From contig NZ_JAHSTV010000002.1 of the NCBI RefSeq assembly GCF_019145235.1, positions 62,001 through 126,000 on the forward strand: 64,000 nt of DNA, in the 5' to 3' direction. Below are positions 43,058-51,724 of the stretch, piece by piece. Both the position numbers and the translations under genes were made by a program. Source of the stretch: Pseudomonas farris. Lineage in GTDB: Bacteria; Pseudomonadota; Gammaproteobacteria; Pseudomonadales; Pseudomonadaceae. Within the stretch, counting starts at the first letter, position 1. Every line of letters starts with the position of its first letter. The notes beneath the pieces were generated by a model, which saw only the letters and a program-made list of their open reading frames with translations, had not been told where the DNA came from and ran no database searches.

Positions 43058-43945
43058 ATGACATTGGAGTTTCTCAACGACATGGCGTTGTTCGTCGAAG
43101 TCGTGAAGGCGCGCAGTTTCCGTCGGGCGGCGGAGGCGATAGGGATGCCGAACTCGACGCTGTCGCGCCGGATAAGTGGCCTCGAGAAGGAAATCGGGCT
43201 AAGGCTTTTGCATCGCACCACGCGCAAAATCGAGCTGACCGAAGCGGGGCAGTTGTACTTCGATCGCTGCAAACGCATCGTCGACGAAGCCCGGCTTGCG
43301 CACGAGCAGCTCGGCGAAATGCTTGCCCGACCCAGCGGTGTACTCCGGGCCTCGCTCCCGGTGGATTTCGCCAAAATCTACCTGGCACCGCTGATCGCGG
43401 AGTTTGCCCGGTTGTATCCGGGTATTAGCTTCGAGTTTGATCTGACCCCGCGTCAGGTCGATCTGGTGAGTGAGCCGGTTGATGTGGTCATTCGCATGGG
43501 CGAGCCCGCGAGTTCGAACCTGATCGCCCGTAAGCTCGCCAGTTTGCGCCGCGGCCTGTATGCCTCACCCCGTTATCTCGAACTGCACGGTGATCCGATT
43601 CATCCCACGGACCTTTCCAGCCACGAATGCCTGCGTATGCGCGGCACGCGCGCCGACCGCTGGATACTCTCCGGCAGTGAAGGGGAGGTGGAGGTTGAGG
43701 TTGGCGGTCGATTCGAACTCAATAGCGTGGGAATGATTCGACGTCTGGCGACGCTGGATCTGGGTATCGCGTTATTGGGGGAAGGTATCGTTGCGCAAGA
43801 CCTCGCCGATGGCACACTGCGCAGAGTCTTACCGCAGTGGCAGGCTTCACCCGTCTCGGTTTACGCCCTCACCGAGACGCGGTTGTTGCCGGCGAAAACC
43901 CAGCGGTTTATCGAGTTTCTGCGTGAGCGGCTTCAGGATGCGTAG
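43058..43945 (+). CDS. LysR family transcriptional regulator
   Basis: A 295-residue LTTR of the CrgA/AaeR-like branch: LNDMALFVEVVKARSFRRAAEAIGMPNSTLSRRISGLEKEIGLRLLHRTTRKIELTEAG is the helix-turn-helix, and VDVVIRMGEPASSNLIARKL the typical effector-domain signature. It is divergent from the old-yellow-enzyme gene, and the short shared region (TATCATTGATCAATCC) is the likely operator area. It probably derepresses the reductase in response to an electrophile. Confidence 0.88.
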   Translation: MTLEFLNDMALFVEVVKARSFRRAAEAIGMPNSTLSRRISGLEKEIGLRLLHRTTRKIELTEAGQLYFDRCKRIVDEARLAHEQLGEMLARPSGVLRASLPVDFAKIYLAPLIAEFARLYPGISFEFDLTPRQVDLVSEPVDVVIRMGEPASSNLIARKLASLRRGLYASPRYLELHGDPIHPTDLSSHECLRMRGTRADRWILSGSEGEVEVEVGGRFELNSVGMIRRLATLDLGIALLGEGIVAQDLADGTLRRVLPQWQASPVSVYALTETRLLPAKTQRFIEFLRERLQDA

Positions 43946-44002
43946 TCGGTGGATGAGTGGTTTTGACCTCGCCCTTGCCCCCGTTTTTCTAAAAAAGGAT
44001 TG

Positions 44003-44935
44003 CTAATGTTCATTGGAAGACTCGCCCGGCTGACTGGCTGTACACCGAAAGCCCTGTTGAGCGTCGTGGAACATCCTGACCTGGCTGAGCAACATCCGGA
44101 CAGGTTGGCCAGTTAGCCGTGCCCAAACCTCCAGCGCCCAGGCCACAGTGAGCAGAAGCCACTTGGGGGCTGCCGGGGGAGTACGATAGCCGGGTGAAAC
44201 TACGTTCGCTGCATCAATGACTTCGGTGAGTGAAGAGGACTGCTCATTCGCCAGAATATAGCGCTGCCCCGGCCTGCCTTTTTCTGCTGCTTGAATCATT
44301 CCCTGGGCGACATCCCGGACATCGACAAAATTGAAATGAAACCTCGGGTCCAGAGGTACTTGCCGCTGTCTGACCGAATCAAGAAACCTCATGGTATCCG
44401 TCAGGTTCGCGGCATTAGGACCGATCATTGCCGAGGGTAAAACCGAGACCATCCAAAGGTTCAAGGCTTGAGCTGTGCGCCACGCCATTTTTTCCGACAA
44501 TATCTTGGATTTGTAATAGGCATTCTCGTCTTCGTCATTCCAATGATCTTCATCGAGTGCATGTCCGTTCTGCCCGATTGCCGCAACGGAACTGACATAA
44601 ACCAGGCGTTTGACCCCGGCTTTCGACGCGGCCTGCAAAACGCTGCGAGTGCCCCCTACGTTAGGTTCGATAATCTCGGCTTGCGGATTTCTTGCCCAGT
44701 GCTTGAACACGGCGGCGACCTGGAACAACACGTCAACCCCTTGCAATGCCTCAAACATGGCGGATTCGTCCAACAATTCGGCATAGACCATTTCGCAATC
44801 CAGCCCATCGAAAGGGGCCGTATTGTTCATGTCGCGAACGCCGGCCCGGACTCGGTAACCTTGATCGAGCAACGCTCTGACCAAGGTGTTTCCCAAGTGC
44901 CCATTCGCCCCTGTAACCAGACATAACTGACGCAT
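44003..44935 (-). CDS. NAD(P)-dependent SDR, dihydroflavonol-4-reductase-like
   Basis: A 310-residue extended SDR/epimerase-like oxidoreductase. N-terminal TGANGHLGNTLVRALLDQG is the dinucleotide motif, VDVLFQVAAVFKHWA follows, and YVSSVAAIG plus YYKSK give the Ser-Tyr-Lys catalytic set. The C-terminal tail (GFRCTASQPGESSNEH) does not resemble the family's usual ending, so a late frameshift is possible. GAGG precedes the ATG at 44935 by about 10 bases. The promoter carries a palindrome between -35 and -10. Substrate unknown. Confidence 0.85.
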   Translation of the reverse strand: MRQLCLVTGANGHLGNTLVRALLDQGYRVRAGVRDMNNTAPFDGLDCEMVYAELLDESAMFEALQGVDVLFQVAAVFKHWARNPQAEIIEPNVGGTRSVLQAASKAGVKRLVYVSSVAAIGQNGHALDEDHWNDEDENAYYKSKILSEKMAWRTAQALNLWMVSVLPSAMIGPNAANLTDTMRFLDSVRQRQVPLDPRFHFNFVDVRDVAQGMIQAAEKGRPGQRYILANEQSSSLTEVIDAANVVSPGYRTPPAAPKWLLLTVAWALEVWARLTGQPVRMLLSQVRMFHDAQQGFRCTASQPGESSNEH

Positions 44936-44988
44936 TGAAATCACCCCTCGCTGGACCCAGTACCCTTTTTCATAGCGGGCAACCATAA

Positions 44989-45010
44989 ACTCTGTCCCAC
45001 GGGACAGAGT
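44989..45010. promoter_or_regulatory. perfect palindrome within the SDR promoter
   Basis: Arms ACTCTGTCCC and GGGACAGAGT are separated by 2 bp. On the minus strand TTGACT overlaps the start of the palindrome and TTATGG/TTTATG follows at a long spacing of about 18-19 bp. A dyad inside an overlong spacer is the pattern activated by MerR-family regulators, though a TetR operator is also possible. No such regulator gene is adjacent. Confidence 0.6.
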
Positions 45011-45054
45011 CAAGGCTGCGTGGCAGACGCGGACTTCAGTTATCCTTCTCACTA

Positions 45055-45393
45055 GTGAGCAATTTTCGAGGCACTGACGATGACCCGCTTTTAGAGGTTG
45101 TAAAAATCGACTTAAGTACGGTGACGAGTTCTGGCGAACTCCATTCGACCTTGAGCGATGCGCTCGGCTTCCCCGGCTGGTAGGGCTGTAATTGGGATGC
45201 TTTCCGGGACGCAATAACAGGGCTTGTCCAAATGCCCACGCAACTGAAAATCTCAGGGTGGGATACTTTGTCCAGACGTTTACCGGATGATGCGAGGCTC
45301 ATGCAAGAATGCCTTGCGGACATGAAAATGGAGTACCCGGAACTCGCATCAGATGTGGAGTTCGACGCAGGAAGTCCCGACCCTGTCGCGTAA
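45055..45393 (+). pseudogene. barstar-family protein interrupted by one stop codon
   Basis: Starting from GTG at 45055 the frame reads MSNFRGTDDDPLLEVVKIDL, STVTSSGELHSTLSDALGFP, GW, TAG (45181-45183), GCNWDAFRDAITGLVQMP, then KISGWDTLSRRLPDDARLMQ and ends at TAA 45393. This is the full length of a barstar-like ribonuclease inhibitor (LGFPxWYGxNWDAFxDxITG pattern); the stop sits exactly where family members have Tyr. One substitution (TAC or TAT to TAG) therefore appears to have broken it, unless it is a sequencing error. No ribonuclease toxin gene is adjacent. Confidence 0.75.
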
Positions 45394-45439
45394 TGCAGTG
45401 CAACGAGAATCGATACAAAAACCCATTTTGAGATAAGTG

Positions 45440-47206
45440 ATGTCTTTGAGCCCAAGATCCAGTCACCCTTCAGCAGCCGGCGGTAACAGCATGATTGAGG
45501 TCACCGAGGTTTCCATTGCCCAACTGCGTGCTGCGCTCGAATCGGGCCAGACGACGGCGGTTGAGTTGGTCCAGGCCTATCTCGCCAGGATCGATGCCTA
45601 CGACGGTGCCGACACGCCCACCGCCCTCAACGCAGTGGTGGTTCGCAACCCCGATGCGCTCAAGGAAGCGCAGGCGTCCGATGCCCGTCGGGCCAAGGGC
45701 GAAGCGCTGGGGCCGCTCGATGGCATCCCTTATACGGCCAAAGACAGTTATCTGGTGAAGGGGCTTACCGCAGCCTCTGGAAGTCCCGCCTTCGCGAACC
45801 TGATTGCTTATCGCGATGCGTTCACCATCGAACGGCTTCGTGCTGCTGGCGCGATTTGCCTGGGCAAAACCAATATGCCGCCCATGGCCAACGGCGGCAT
45901 GCAGCGCGGGGTCTACGGTCGTGCGGAGAGCCCGTACAACGCTGACTATCTCACCGCCCCCTTCGCATCGGGTTCATCAAACGGCGCCGGTACTGCAACC
46001 GCCGCCAGTTTCGCGGCGTTCGGCCTCGCTGAAGAAACCTGGTCGAGCGGACGTGGCCCGGCGTCGAACAATGGCTTGTGTGCCTATACGCCTTCGCGCG
46101 GAGTGATCTCGGTGCGCGGGAACTGGCCGTTGACGCCGACCATGGACGTTGTCGTGCCGTTTGCCAGAACCATGGCCGACCTGCTCGAAGTGCTCGACGT
46201 GGTGGTGGCGGACGATCCCGACACACGAGGCGATCTGTGGCGGATGCAACCTTGGGTGCCCATTCCGAGTGTCGCCTCGGTGCGTCCCGCTTCCTATAGG
46301 TCGCTTGCCGCAAATACCGATGCCCTCGCCGGAAAGCGCTTCGGCGTTCCACGTATGTACATCAACGCGGATCCCGAGGCAGGCACCAGCGATGCGCCTG
46401 GTATCGGTGGTCCGACGGGCCAGAGAATCAATACCCGTCCCTCGGTTATCGGGCTATGGGAAGAGGCTCGCAAGGCACTCGAAGCCTTTGGTGCCGAAGT
46501 GATCGAGGTCGATTTCCCGCTGGTCTCCAATTGCGAGGGCGATCGTCCTGGTGCACCGACAGTGTTCAACCGCGGCCTGGTTTCCAAAGAATTCCTTCAC
46601 CATGAGTTGTGGGATCTGACGGCCTGGGCGTTCGACGATTTTCTGCGGGCCAACGGCGATCCAAAACTCAATCGCCTGGTCGATGTGAACGGGCCGCTGA
46701 TTTTCCCGCACGACCCGGGGACGCTGCCCAACCGTGAGGGCGACCTTGCCGCGGGCATGGACGAGTATGTGCGAATGGCCGAGCGCGGCATCACCCCTTG
46801 GGACCAGATCACCACGGTGCCGGACGGACTACGCGGCCTTGAGCAGACCCGTCGAATCGATCTTGAAGACTGGATGGATCGATTGGGGCTCGACGCAGTG
46901 ATCTTCCCGACGGTGGCCGACGTGGGGCCGGCGAATGCCGATGTCGATCCGAAGTCTGCGGACATCGCGTGGAGTAACGGTGTCTGGGTCGCCAACGGCA
47001 ACCTCGCCATCCGCCACTTGGGTGTTCCCACGGTCACGGTGCCGATGGGCGTCATGCCGGACATCGGCATGCCCGTCGGGCTGACATTTGCTGGGCGTGC
47101 CTATGACGATTCGACGCTGCTTCGCTTGGCTTCAGCATTTGAGTCGACGAGGACGAAACGATTGATCCCGCCTCGAACCCCACCATTGTCGGGTGGCCAG
47201 AAATAA
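45440..47206 (+). CDS. amidase signature family hydrolase
   Basis: A 588-residue amidase-signature enzyme. The Ser-cisSer-Lys triad is represented by K101 (YTAKDSYLVKG), S179/S180 (FASGSSNGAG) and S203 in EETWSSGRGPASNNG. Here the usual D-T-G-G-S-I-R reads E-T-W-S-S-G-R, a variant seen in a subset of large amidases. Starts at 45440 or 45491 (MIEVTEVSIAQL) are both possible; 45440 is used. No signal peptide. It would hydrolyse an amide; substrate unknown. It stands alone after the barstar pseudogene. Confidence 0.86.
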   Translation: MSLSPRSSHPSAAGGNSMIEVTEVSIAQLRAALESGQTTAVELVQAYLARIDAYDGADTPTALNAVVVRNPDALKEAQASDARRAKGEALGPLDGIPYTAKDSYLVKGLTAASGSPAFANLIAYRDAFTIERLRAAGAICLGKTNMPPMANGGMQRGVYGRAESPYNADYLTAPFASGSSNGAGTATAASFAAFGLAEETWSSGRGPASNNGLCAYTPSRGVISVRGNWPLTPTMDVVVPFARTMADLLEVLDVVVADDPDTRGDLWRMQPWVPIPSVASVRPASYRSLAANTDALAGKRFGVPRMYINADPEAGTSDAPGIGGPTGQRINTRPSVIGLWEEARKALEAFGAEVIEVDFPLVSNCEGDRPGAPTVFNRGLVSKEFLHHELWDLTAWAFDDFLRANGDPKLNRLVDVNGPLIFPHDPGTLPNREGDLAAGMDEYVRMAERGITPWDQITTVPDGLRGLEQTRRIDLEDWMDRLGLDAVIFPTVADVGPANADVDPKSADIAWSNGVWVANGNLAIRHLGVPTVTVPMGVMPDIGMPVGLTFAGRAYDDSTLLRLASAFESTRTKRLIPPRTPPLSGGQK

Positions 47207-47279
47207 GAAGGGCGGGATTGGGGCAGTAGACGCTCCAATCCCGCTTGGTAACGGTAATCAAAGACCTCAAGGACGCGCG

Positions 47280-47768
47280 ATGATATTGCAGCACAGGCCA
47301 GTGAAGGCTGATGACATCAAAACTATCTGTAGCTTTCCTCTTGACGCTCGGGAACTGTTTTATATGTTTCCGAAAGCTCAATACCCTCTGACTGAAGCTC
47401 AGCTTTCTAACGCTATTACTCAACGATTCGACTCGACGGTTGTCGAGTGCGGGAATAGCGTCGTCGGCTTTGCTAACTTTTATCGGGCTGAAACGGGTGG
47501 GGTTTGCTGTATCGGCAATGTCATCGTTGCCCAAGAGGCACGAGGTAAAGGTGTGGCGACCTTCATCGTGGAGACGATGACAGCTCTGGCGTTCAATCGC
47601 TATGACGCCACCGAAGTACAGATCTCGTGTTTCAATGAAAACACAGCAGGCTTGCTGCTTTATCCAAAACTGGGCTTCTTGCCCTTTGCTGTTGAAGAGC
47701 GATCTTCTCTGGATAGTCGTAGATCAGCACTCATCCATATGACCCGCAGAAGAGCGGGCCGACCATAA
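47280..47768 (+). CDS. GNAT family N-acetyltransferase
   Basis: A 162-residue GNAT protein: MILQHRPVKADDIKTICSFP..ELFYMFPKAQYPLT opening and acetyl-CoA motif A in CCIGNVIVAQEARGKGVATFIVETM (ARGKGVA loop), then ISCFNENTAGLLLYPKLGFLPFAVEER as motif B. AAGGA precedes the ATG at 47280. It follows the amidase by 73 bp. GC and codon use are lower than in the neighbours, suggesting later acquisition. Substrate unknown. Confidence 0.86.
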   Translation: MILQHRPVKADDIKTICSFPLDARELFYMFPKAQYPLTEAQLSNAITQRFDSTVVECGNSVVGFANFYRAETGGVCCIGNVIVAQEARGKGVATFIVETMTALAFNRYDATEVQISCFNENTAGLLLYPKLGFLPFAVEERSSLDSRRSALIHMTRRRAGRP

Positions 47769-47870
47769 TGCTCACCTTGTAAGCCCGGTAAATGCAGCTG
47801 CTTTCAGGTATTCAGTCGGCTGCTTTGGTTCTGGTGAGTTCCCATACTTGAGACCGGTCTGGAGCGTTGC

Positions 47871-48329
47871 ATGAAAGTTGGCGTGATCTCCGATACCCAT
47901 GGCTTACTGCGCGCCGAAGCCCTTGCTGCCTTGGAGGGTTGTGAACGGATCATTCACGCCGGCGACATCGGCAAGCTCGAAATACTTGATCAACTGGCGT
48001 CCATTGCCCCGCTGCACGTAGTGCGCGGGAACAATGATCTGGACGCCCCTTGGGCAGAAAATCTCGCCGACCGACTATGTTTCGACCTGAATGGCTGGCA
48101 GACCTTGCTGGTTCATGACATTGCAGATGTCCCTGCCGTGCTTGATGCAGACATAAGGCTGGTGATCACCGGCCATTCGCATAAGCCACGCATAGAATGG
48201 CGCGGCGAACGGCTATACCTCAACCCAGGCAGCGCTGGCCGGCGGCGCTTCAAACTACCGGTGACGCTGGCTCTACTTGAGGTGCTTACGTGCTCGATTG
48301 AGCCGCGCCTGGTCTCGCTGCTGGAATGA
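47871..48329 (+). CDS. YfcE/MJ0936-type metallophosphoesterase
   Basis: A 152-residue calcineurin-like phosphodiesterase: D8 and H10 in SDTHG, D32 in HAGDIG, N54 in RGNND, H82 in LVHD and H102/H104 in GHSHKP form the two-metal site, followed by LNPGSAGRRR. The length fits the single-domain YfcE/MJ0936 group, which hydrolyse phosphodiesters in vitro. Stand-alone gene; physiological substrate unknown. Confidence 0.9.
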   Translation: MKVGVISDTHGLLRAEALAALEGCERIIHAGDIGKLEILDQLASIAPLHVVRGNNDLDAPWAENLADRLCFDLNGWQTLLVHDIADVPAVLDADIRLVITGHSHKPRIEWRGERLYLNPGSAGRRRFKLPVTLALLEVLTCSIEPRLVSLLE

Positions 48330-48452
48330 CATTCCTTGGATGGTCTTGGCAAGGCATGCAGTTTCGTCTCATACAGCTTTGCAGCGAAAGCATTAAGCTT
48401 GGATAGCAGTCATCTGAACTGCATTCATCGATAGGAATGCCACCCGCCAATC

Positions 48453-48821
48453 CTAAAACAGTGATGGCGGCTCACTTCCGGCCTCGATATGCGAAAAGAC
48501 CTGATCTGGATCTGCTTGGCCCCAATATCTGAACAGAAGGCGAGGTTCGGTATTTCCGAAATACTGATCCACGATGCTCGCGGGGGGCGCAGTCAATTTA
48601 GGTTCTGACCATTGTTGCGCTAAAACACCTATTGGTTTGCCAGACGAACAAATAATCCAAGTAGCCTTGCCTCCATTGATACCAGGTAGGTAGCCCATAC
48701 CTTGTATCACTTCGATTAAGGAACGCAGCGTTGCTGATGGATCGAGCGTGATCGACGTCGCGTGGCTTCCCATATCATCCCCCGCATGAACGCTATCTCG
48801 ATCAATGGTAACTACCAACAT
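48453..48821 (-). CDS. conserved hypothetical protein (122 aa)
   Basis: A 122-residue soluble protein beginning MLVVTIDRDSVHAGDDMGSHATSITLDPSATLRSLIEVIQG and containing GGKATWIICSSGKPIGVLAQQW. AAGGAG precedes the ATG at 48821, supporting expression. The ITLD..ATLRSLIEVIQ part followed by a W-rich strand segment suggests a compact alpha+beta fold. I do not recognise it. Confidence 0.7.
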   Translation of the reverse strand: MLVVTIDRDSVHAGDDMGSHATSITLDPSATLRSLIEVIQGMGYLPGINGGKATWIICSSGKPIGVLAQQWSEPKLTAPPASIVDQYFGNTEPRLLFRYWGQADPDQVFSHIEAGSEPPSLF

Positions 48822-48889
48822 AACTGCTCCTTTTTAGCGCTGTGCTGTCACTAGGTCGACGAGCGTAGAGACGTCAGCGGTTACCTGTC

Positions 48890-49010
48890 TACAGTCTGCT
48901 TTTTGGGTCCGATGGCTACCTGTTGCGAAGGGCAGCAACCGACCCCTAGCTGCCGTTCGCCAAAGAAATGCTTTTCGCCGTTGCTTCCTGTCACGAACGA
49001 GAACAATCCT
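48890..49010. repeat. degenerate dispersed repeat (copy A)
   Basis: Contains ACAGTCTGCTTTTTGGGTCC, CGACCCCTAGCTGCCGTTCGC and GCTTCCTGTCACGA. The same word order, in degenerate form, recurs at 51545-51662 (CGCCCCCTAGTTGCCGCTCGC, TTCTGCCTGTCACGA) and in part at 52350-52395. Confidence 0.5.
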
Positions 49011-49070
49011 TCTTTCGCAATGCTCTTCAACATAGGGTTGTTTATTGATTCAATTAAGTACTCGCTCTGT

Positions 49071-49397
49071 TCAGGCCGCCCAGCGTAGTCCGGCGACACT
49101 CAAGAGGATCAAGCCAATCCAGACAAGTTTCCAGAACGATACCGTATCACCCAACCAATACATTCCAACGATGGCTGTGCCAGCAGCGCCAATGCCGGTC
49201 CAGACCGCATAGGCAGTTCCTACGGGCAGCACCCGCAGCGCCATCGTCAACAAGCACAAACTACCGGCCAACACTACGACCGTGCCGGCCAGCAGCCAGG
49301 GCCGTTCAAAGCCGTTTGCAGATTTCAAGCCGACCGCAAAGAAAATCTCCAGAAAGCCGGCAACGATCAGCAGTAACCACGATGTGTTGTAAGTCAT
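49071..49397 (-). CDS. SMR family exporter, SugE/Gdx-like
   Basis: A 108-residue small multidrug resistance protein with four helices. The essential membrane glutamate is E17 in IVAGFLEIFFAVGLKSANGF, and PVGTAYAVWTGIGAAGTAIVG is the signature. The W-x-GIGA and GLKS features place it with the SugE/Gdx (guanidinium exporter) subgroup rather than EmrE. It works as a dual-topology dimer. No guanidine riboswitch was recognised upstream. Confidence 0.88.
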   Translation of the reverse strand: MTYNTSWLLLIVAGFLEIFFAVGLKSANGFERPWLLAGTVVVLAGSLCLLTMALRVLPVGTAYAVWTGIGAAGTAIVGMYWLGDTVSFWKLVWIGLILLSVAGLRWAA

Positions 49398-49461
49398 TCG
49401 ATGAAACCTGTATGGGCAAAAAAATCGAGCCGATAAAGGCTCGCCAAAGTGAAGTAAAAGG

Positions 49462-50463
49462 TCAGTTGGCCAAGAGTTTGCCGCTGAACAGGCTGATCAG
49501 GGTTTTCACCAACAACACGGTAAGTGCCACAGTGAGGAACAGCAGAATCACAGCGGCGATGATCATCAGCACGGTGTTGTCCTGGGCATGTGCATATTTC
49601 AGCGCGGCATTGCTCAGGGCAGCGATGGGAAAGCTGATTGCCCACCACGAAGGGGAAAAGGGCACATCGCGTCGGAACACTTTGAAGCTCAATACCACGA
49701 ACAGGAACAGGCCGAAGTAGAACAACACGCTGGCAAATCGGTCGATCTCGCCGAACACGTTGGTGTACGCCAGGAAACCTACTTCAAACGGTGCAATCAG
49801 GACCATCAGCGAAGGCACCATGCCTTTGGCCAGAGTTGCCTCATGCACCAGTCGCGAAAAGATCCGGGTGAAGAAAACCAGCGCCAGCACCGCACCCACG
49901 GCGAGCGCAAACATGTTGAACTCAGCAGTCCAAGCCATAGGCATGTGCGCACCGGTTACCGCGATATCGAGGGTGGCAACACCTGGAATCAGCCAGGCAG
50001 GTACGGCATTTAACGAATCCTGGTTACCCGACAACAGGCGGGAAACTACGAGGCCCGCGAGCAACACTGTCAGTGCGCTTCCCAGTATCCAGAGAGCCTG
50101 TCCGAGCAGTTCATTGTAGGGCGCCGCGACTGCCGAAAGCAGCAACACTGCAATGGTGAAGGTGCCAAAAAAGTTGCTGGCAATCGGATGGTTGAACTCG
50201 GCCCTTACCGCTTCTGGATGTTTCACCCATTTGGTCAGGTAACCCAAGGTCAGCAGCACGAATACCAGGCCGCCCAGCGCGCCAATCGCTTCACCCAACA
50301 CGCCACCGACGCCGTAATACTGATCACTCAAGCGCCATGCCAGGCCCAGGCCGGCCAAGCCCATGACAGAGCCGAACAGATTGATAGGCAGGTTTTTGAA
50401 GGACGTCGTGCCGGTTTGTACCGATTGAGCTGCAGCGACGGGGGGGGTATATGCAGTGTTCAT
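49462..50463 (-). CDS. TDT/SLAC1-family transporter (tellurite resistance/dicarboxylate transporter type)
   Basis: A 333-residue integral membrane protein with about ten hydrophobic helices, starting LPINLFGSVMGLAGLGLAWR, which is the typical TehA/SLAC1 first helix. Internal GAHMPMAWTAEFNMFALAVGAVLALVFFTRIFSRLV and FEVGFLAYTNVFG also fit the family. It may be an anion or organic-acid channel/exporter; a role in tellurite resistance cannot be inferred from sequence. Divergent from a GlxA-type regulator with a shared inverted repeat. Confidence 0.85.
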   Translation of the reverse strand: MNTAYTPPVAAAQSVQTGTTSFKNLPINLFGSVMGLAGLGLAWRLSDQYYGVGGVLGEAIGALGGLVFVLLTLGYLTKWVKHPEAVRAEFNHPIASNFFGTFTIAVLLLSAVAAPYNELLGQALWILGSALTVLLAGLVVSRLLSGNQDSLNAVPAWLIPGVATLDIAVTGAHMPMAWTAEFNMFALAVGAVLALVFFTRIFSRLVHEATLAKGMVPSLMVLIAPFEVGFLAYTNVFGEIDRFASVLFYFGLFLFVVLSFKVFRRDVPFSPSWWAISFPIAALSNAALKYAHAQDNTVLMIIAAVILLFLTVALTVLLVKTLISLFSGKLLAN

Positions 50464-50498
50464 GGCAGTCTCTCGTTTGACTGAATTTGCTGTTGGAG

Positions 50499-50532
50499 CT
50501 ATTTTCAGCCAAACAACCGCTGGCTGAAATAG
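50499..50532. promoter_or_regulatory. inverted repeat between TDT transporter and GlxA-type regulator
   Basis: CTATTTTCAGCCA (50499-50511) and TGGCTGAAATAG (50521-50532) are near-perfect inverted arms (one base inserted) 9 bp apart. A further TTCAGCCA lies at 50548-50555. It is a probable operator for the divergent regulator. Confidence 0.6.
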
Positions 50533-50578
50533 TCATAAAGCGACGTATTCAGCCAATGATTCGACGAGGACAGACATC

Positions 50579-51535
50579 ATGCGCATAACCCTCCTGGCAT
50601 TCCCCCGCGTGCAACTGCTGGACGTCGTCGGACCTGCCGACGTCTTCGCCGAAGCAGCCAGGCAACTGGGCAATCCACGCACCTATCGGGTCGAAGTCAT
50701 CGGTACCTGCAGAGGGATGATCAAAGGCTCAAGCGGTTTGAAGCTTGGCATCGACGAAACCTTCGAAACTTACAAAGGCAAGATCGACACCTTGCTCGTG
50801 GCCGGCAGCCCACACATCGACGAAATTGCGCATGACCCTGTGTTGCAAGATTGGCTACGCCGGCAGGCGAAATCCGTACGTCGTATCGGCTCCGTCTGTA
50901 GCGGTGCATTCTTGCTTGCCGCCGCTGGGCTGCTCGACGGACGCCGTGTCACCACTCACTGGAATTCCAGCGCAAAGCTGGCCAGAGAACACCCACAAAT
51001 CCACGTCGATCCGGACAGCATCTTTATCAAGGATGGCAACGTCTACACCTCGGCGGGTGTGACGGCAGGCATGGATCTTGCGCTGGCGCTGGTTGAAGAG
51101 GACCACGGCAGAGAACTGGCGCTCAGCGTTGCCCGTGAAATGGTGATGTTCTTCAAGCGACCTGGCGGGCAATCGCAGTTCAGCGCTCAACTGGCAGCGC
51201 AAACCGCCGAACGTAGCGTGATCAGAGACGTGCAGGATTATGTGGTGGAGCACCTGAAGGCCGACTTGAGCGTTCCCATCCTGGCCAGCCGCGCCGGTAT
51301 GAGCGAGCGCAACTTCGCCCGTATCTTCAAGGCCGAAGCCGGTTCGACTCCGGCCGAATTTGTCGAACTGGCGCGGATCGATGCGGCCAGACGGCTAATC
51401 GAAGACTCGGACGTATCACTCAAACGCTTGGCCGATACAGTCGGCTATGCCAATACGGATGGGTTCAGAAGGGCATTTATGCGGCGTCTCGGAGTGGGGC
51501 CAAGTGATTATCGAAAGCGTTTTTCATCGGTGTGA
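50579..51535 (+). CDS. GlxA family AraC-type regulator with DJ-1/PfpI domain
   Basis: A 318-residue regulator. Residues about 1-190 form a DJ-1/PfpI-like sensor (VVGPADVFAEAAR, DTLLVAGSPHIDEI, SVCSGAFLLAAAGLLDGRRVTTHW with the nucleophile-elbow Cys). Residues about 215-315 form the AraC DNA-binding domain (VPILASRAGMSERNFARIFKAEAGSTPAEFVELARIDAARRLIE...GYANTDGFRRAFMRRLGVGPSDYR). GAGGACAGACATC precedes the ATG. It probably controls the divergent transporter. Confidence 0.9.
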   Translation: MRITLLAFPRVQLLDVVGPADVFAEAARQLGNPRTYRVEVIGTCRGMIKGSSGLKLGIDETFETYKGKIDTLLVAGSPHIDEIAHDPVLQDWLRRQAKSVRRIGSVCSGAFLLAAAGLLDGRRVTTHWNSSAKLAREHPQIHVDPDSIFIKDGNVYTSAGVTAGMDLALALVEEDHGRELALSVAREMVMFFKRPGGQSQFSAQLAAQTAERSVIRDVQDYVVEHLKADLSVPILASRAGMSERNFARIFKAEAGSTPAEFVELARIDAARRLIEDSDVSLKRLADTVGYANTDGFRRAFMRRLGVGPSDYRKRFSSV

Positions 51536-51544
51536 TGTTACTTC

Positions 51545-51662
51545 AGCGTCCTCTTTTGGCCGTTTTCTGCCTGTCACGACCGACCGAAATCGCCCCCTAG
51601 TTGCCGCTCGCAACCGGCAGCGATTACCCCCGTATACGAGCGAGAAGCACAGTCATTTCGCG
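51545..51662. repeat. degenerate dispersed repeat (copy B)
   Basis: TTTTGGCCGTTTTCTGCCTG, TCACGACCGACCG, CCCCCTAGTTGCCGCTCGCA and GCAGCGATTA follow the word order of copy A at 48890. It fills most of the gap after the GlxA-type regulator. Confidence 0.5.
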
Positions 51663-51724
51663 AATTTTGCGTACCGCTGAGGTATCGTAACCCCCCAGAA
51701 TTAGATCGATTTCAAAGGATGAAG

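Noticed and set aside
49071..49460. Guanidine riboswitch upstream of the SugE-like gene
   Set aside because: No ACGR-loop hairpins or guanidine-I core could be found in the short leader.
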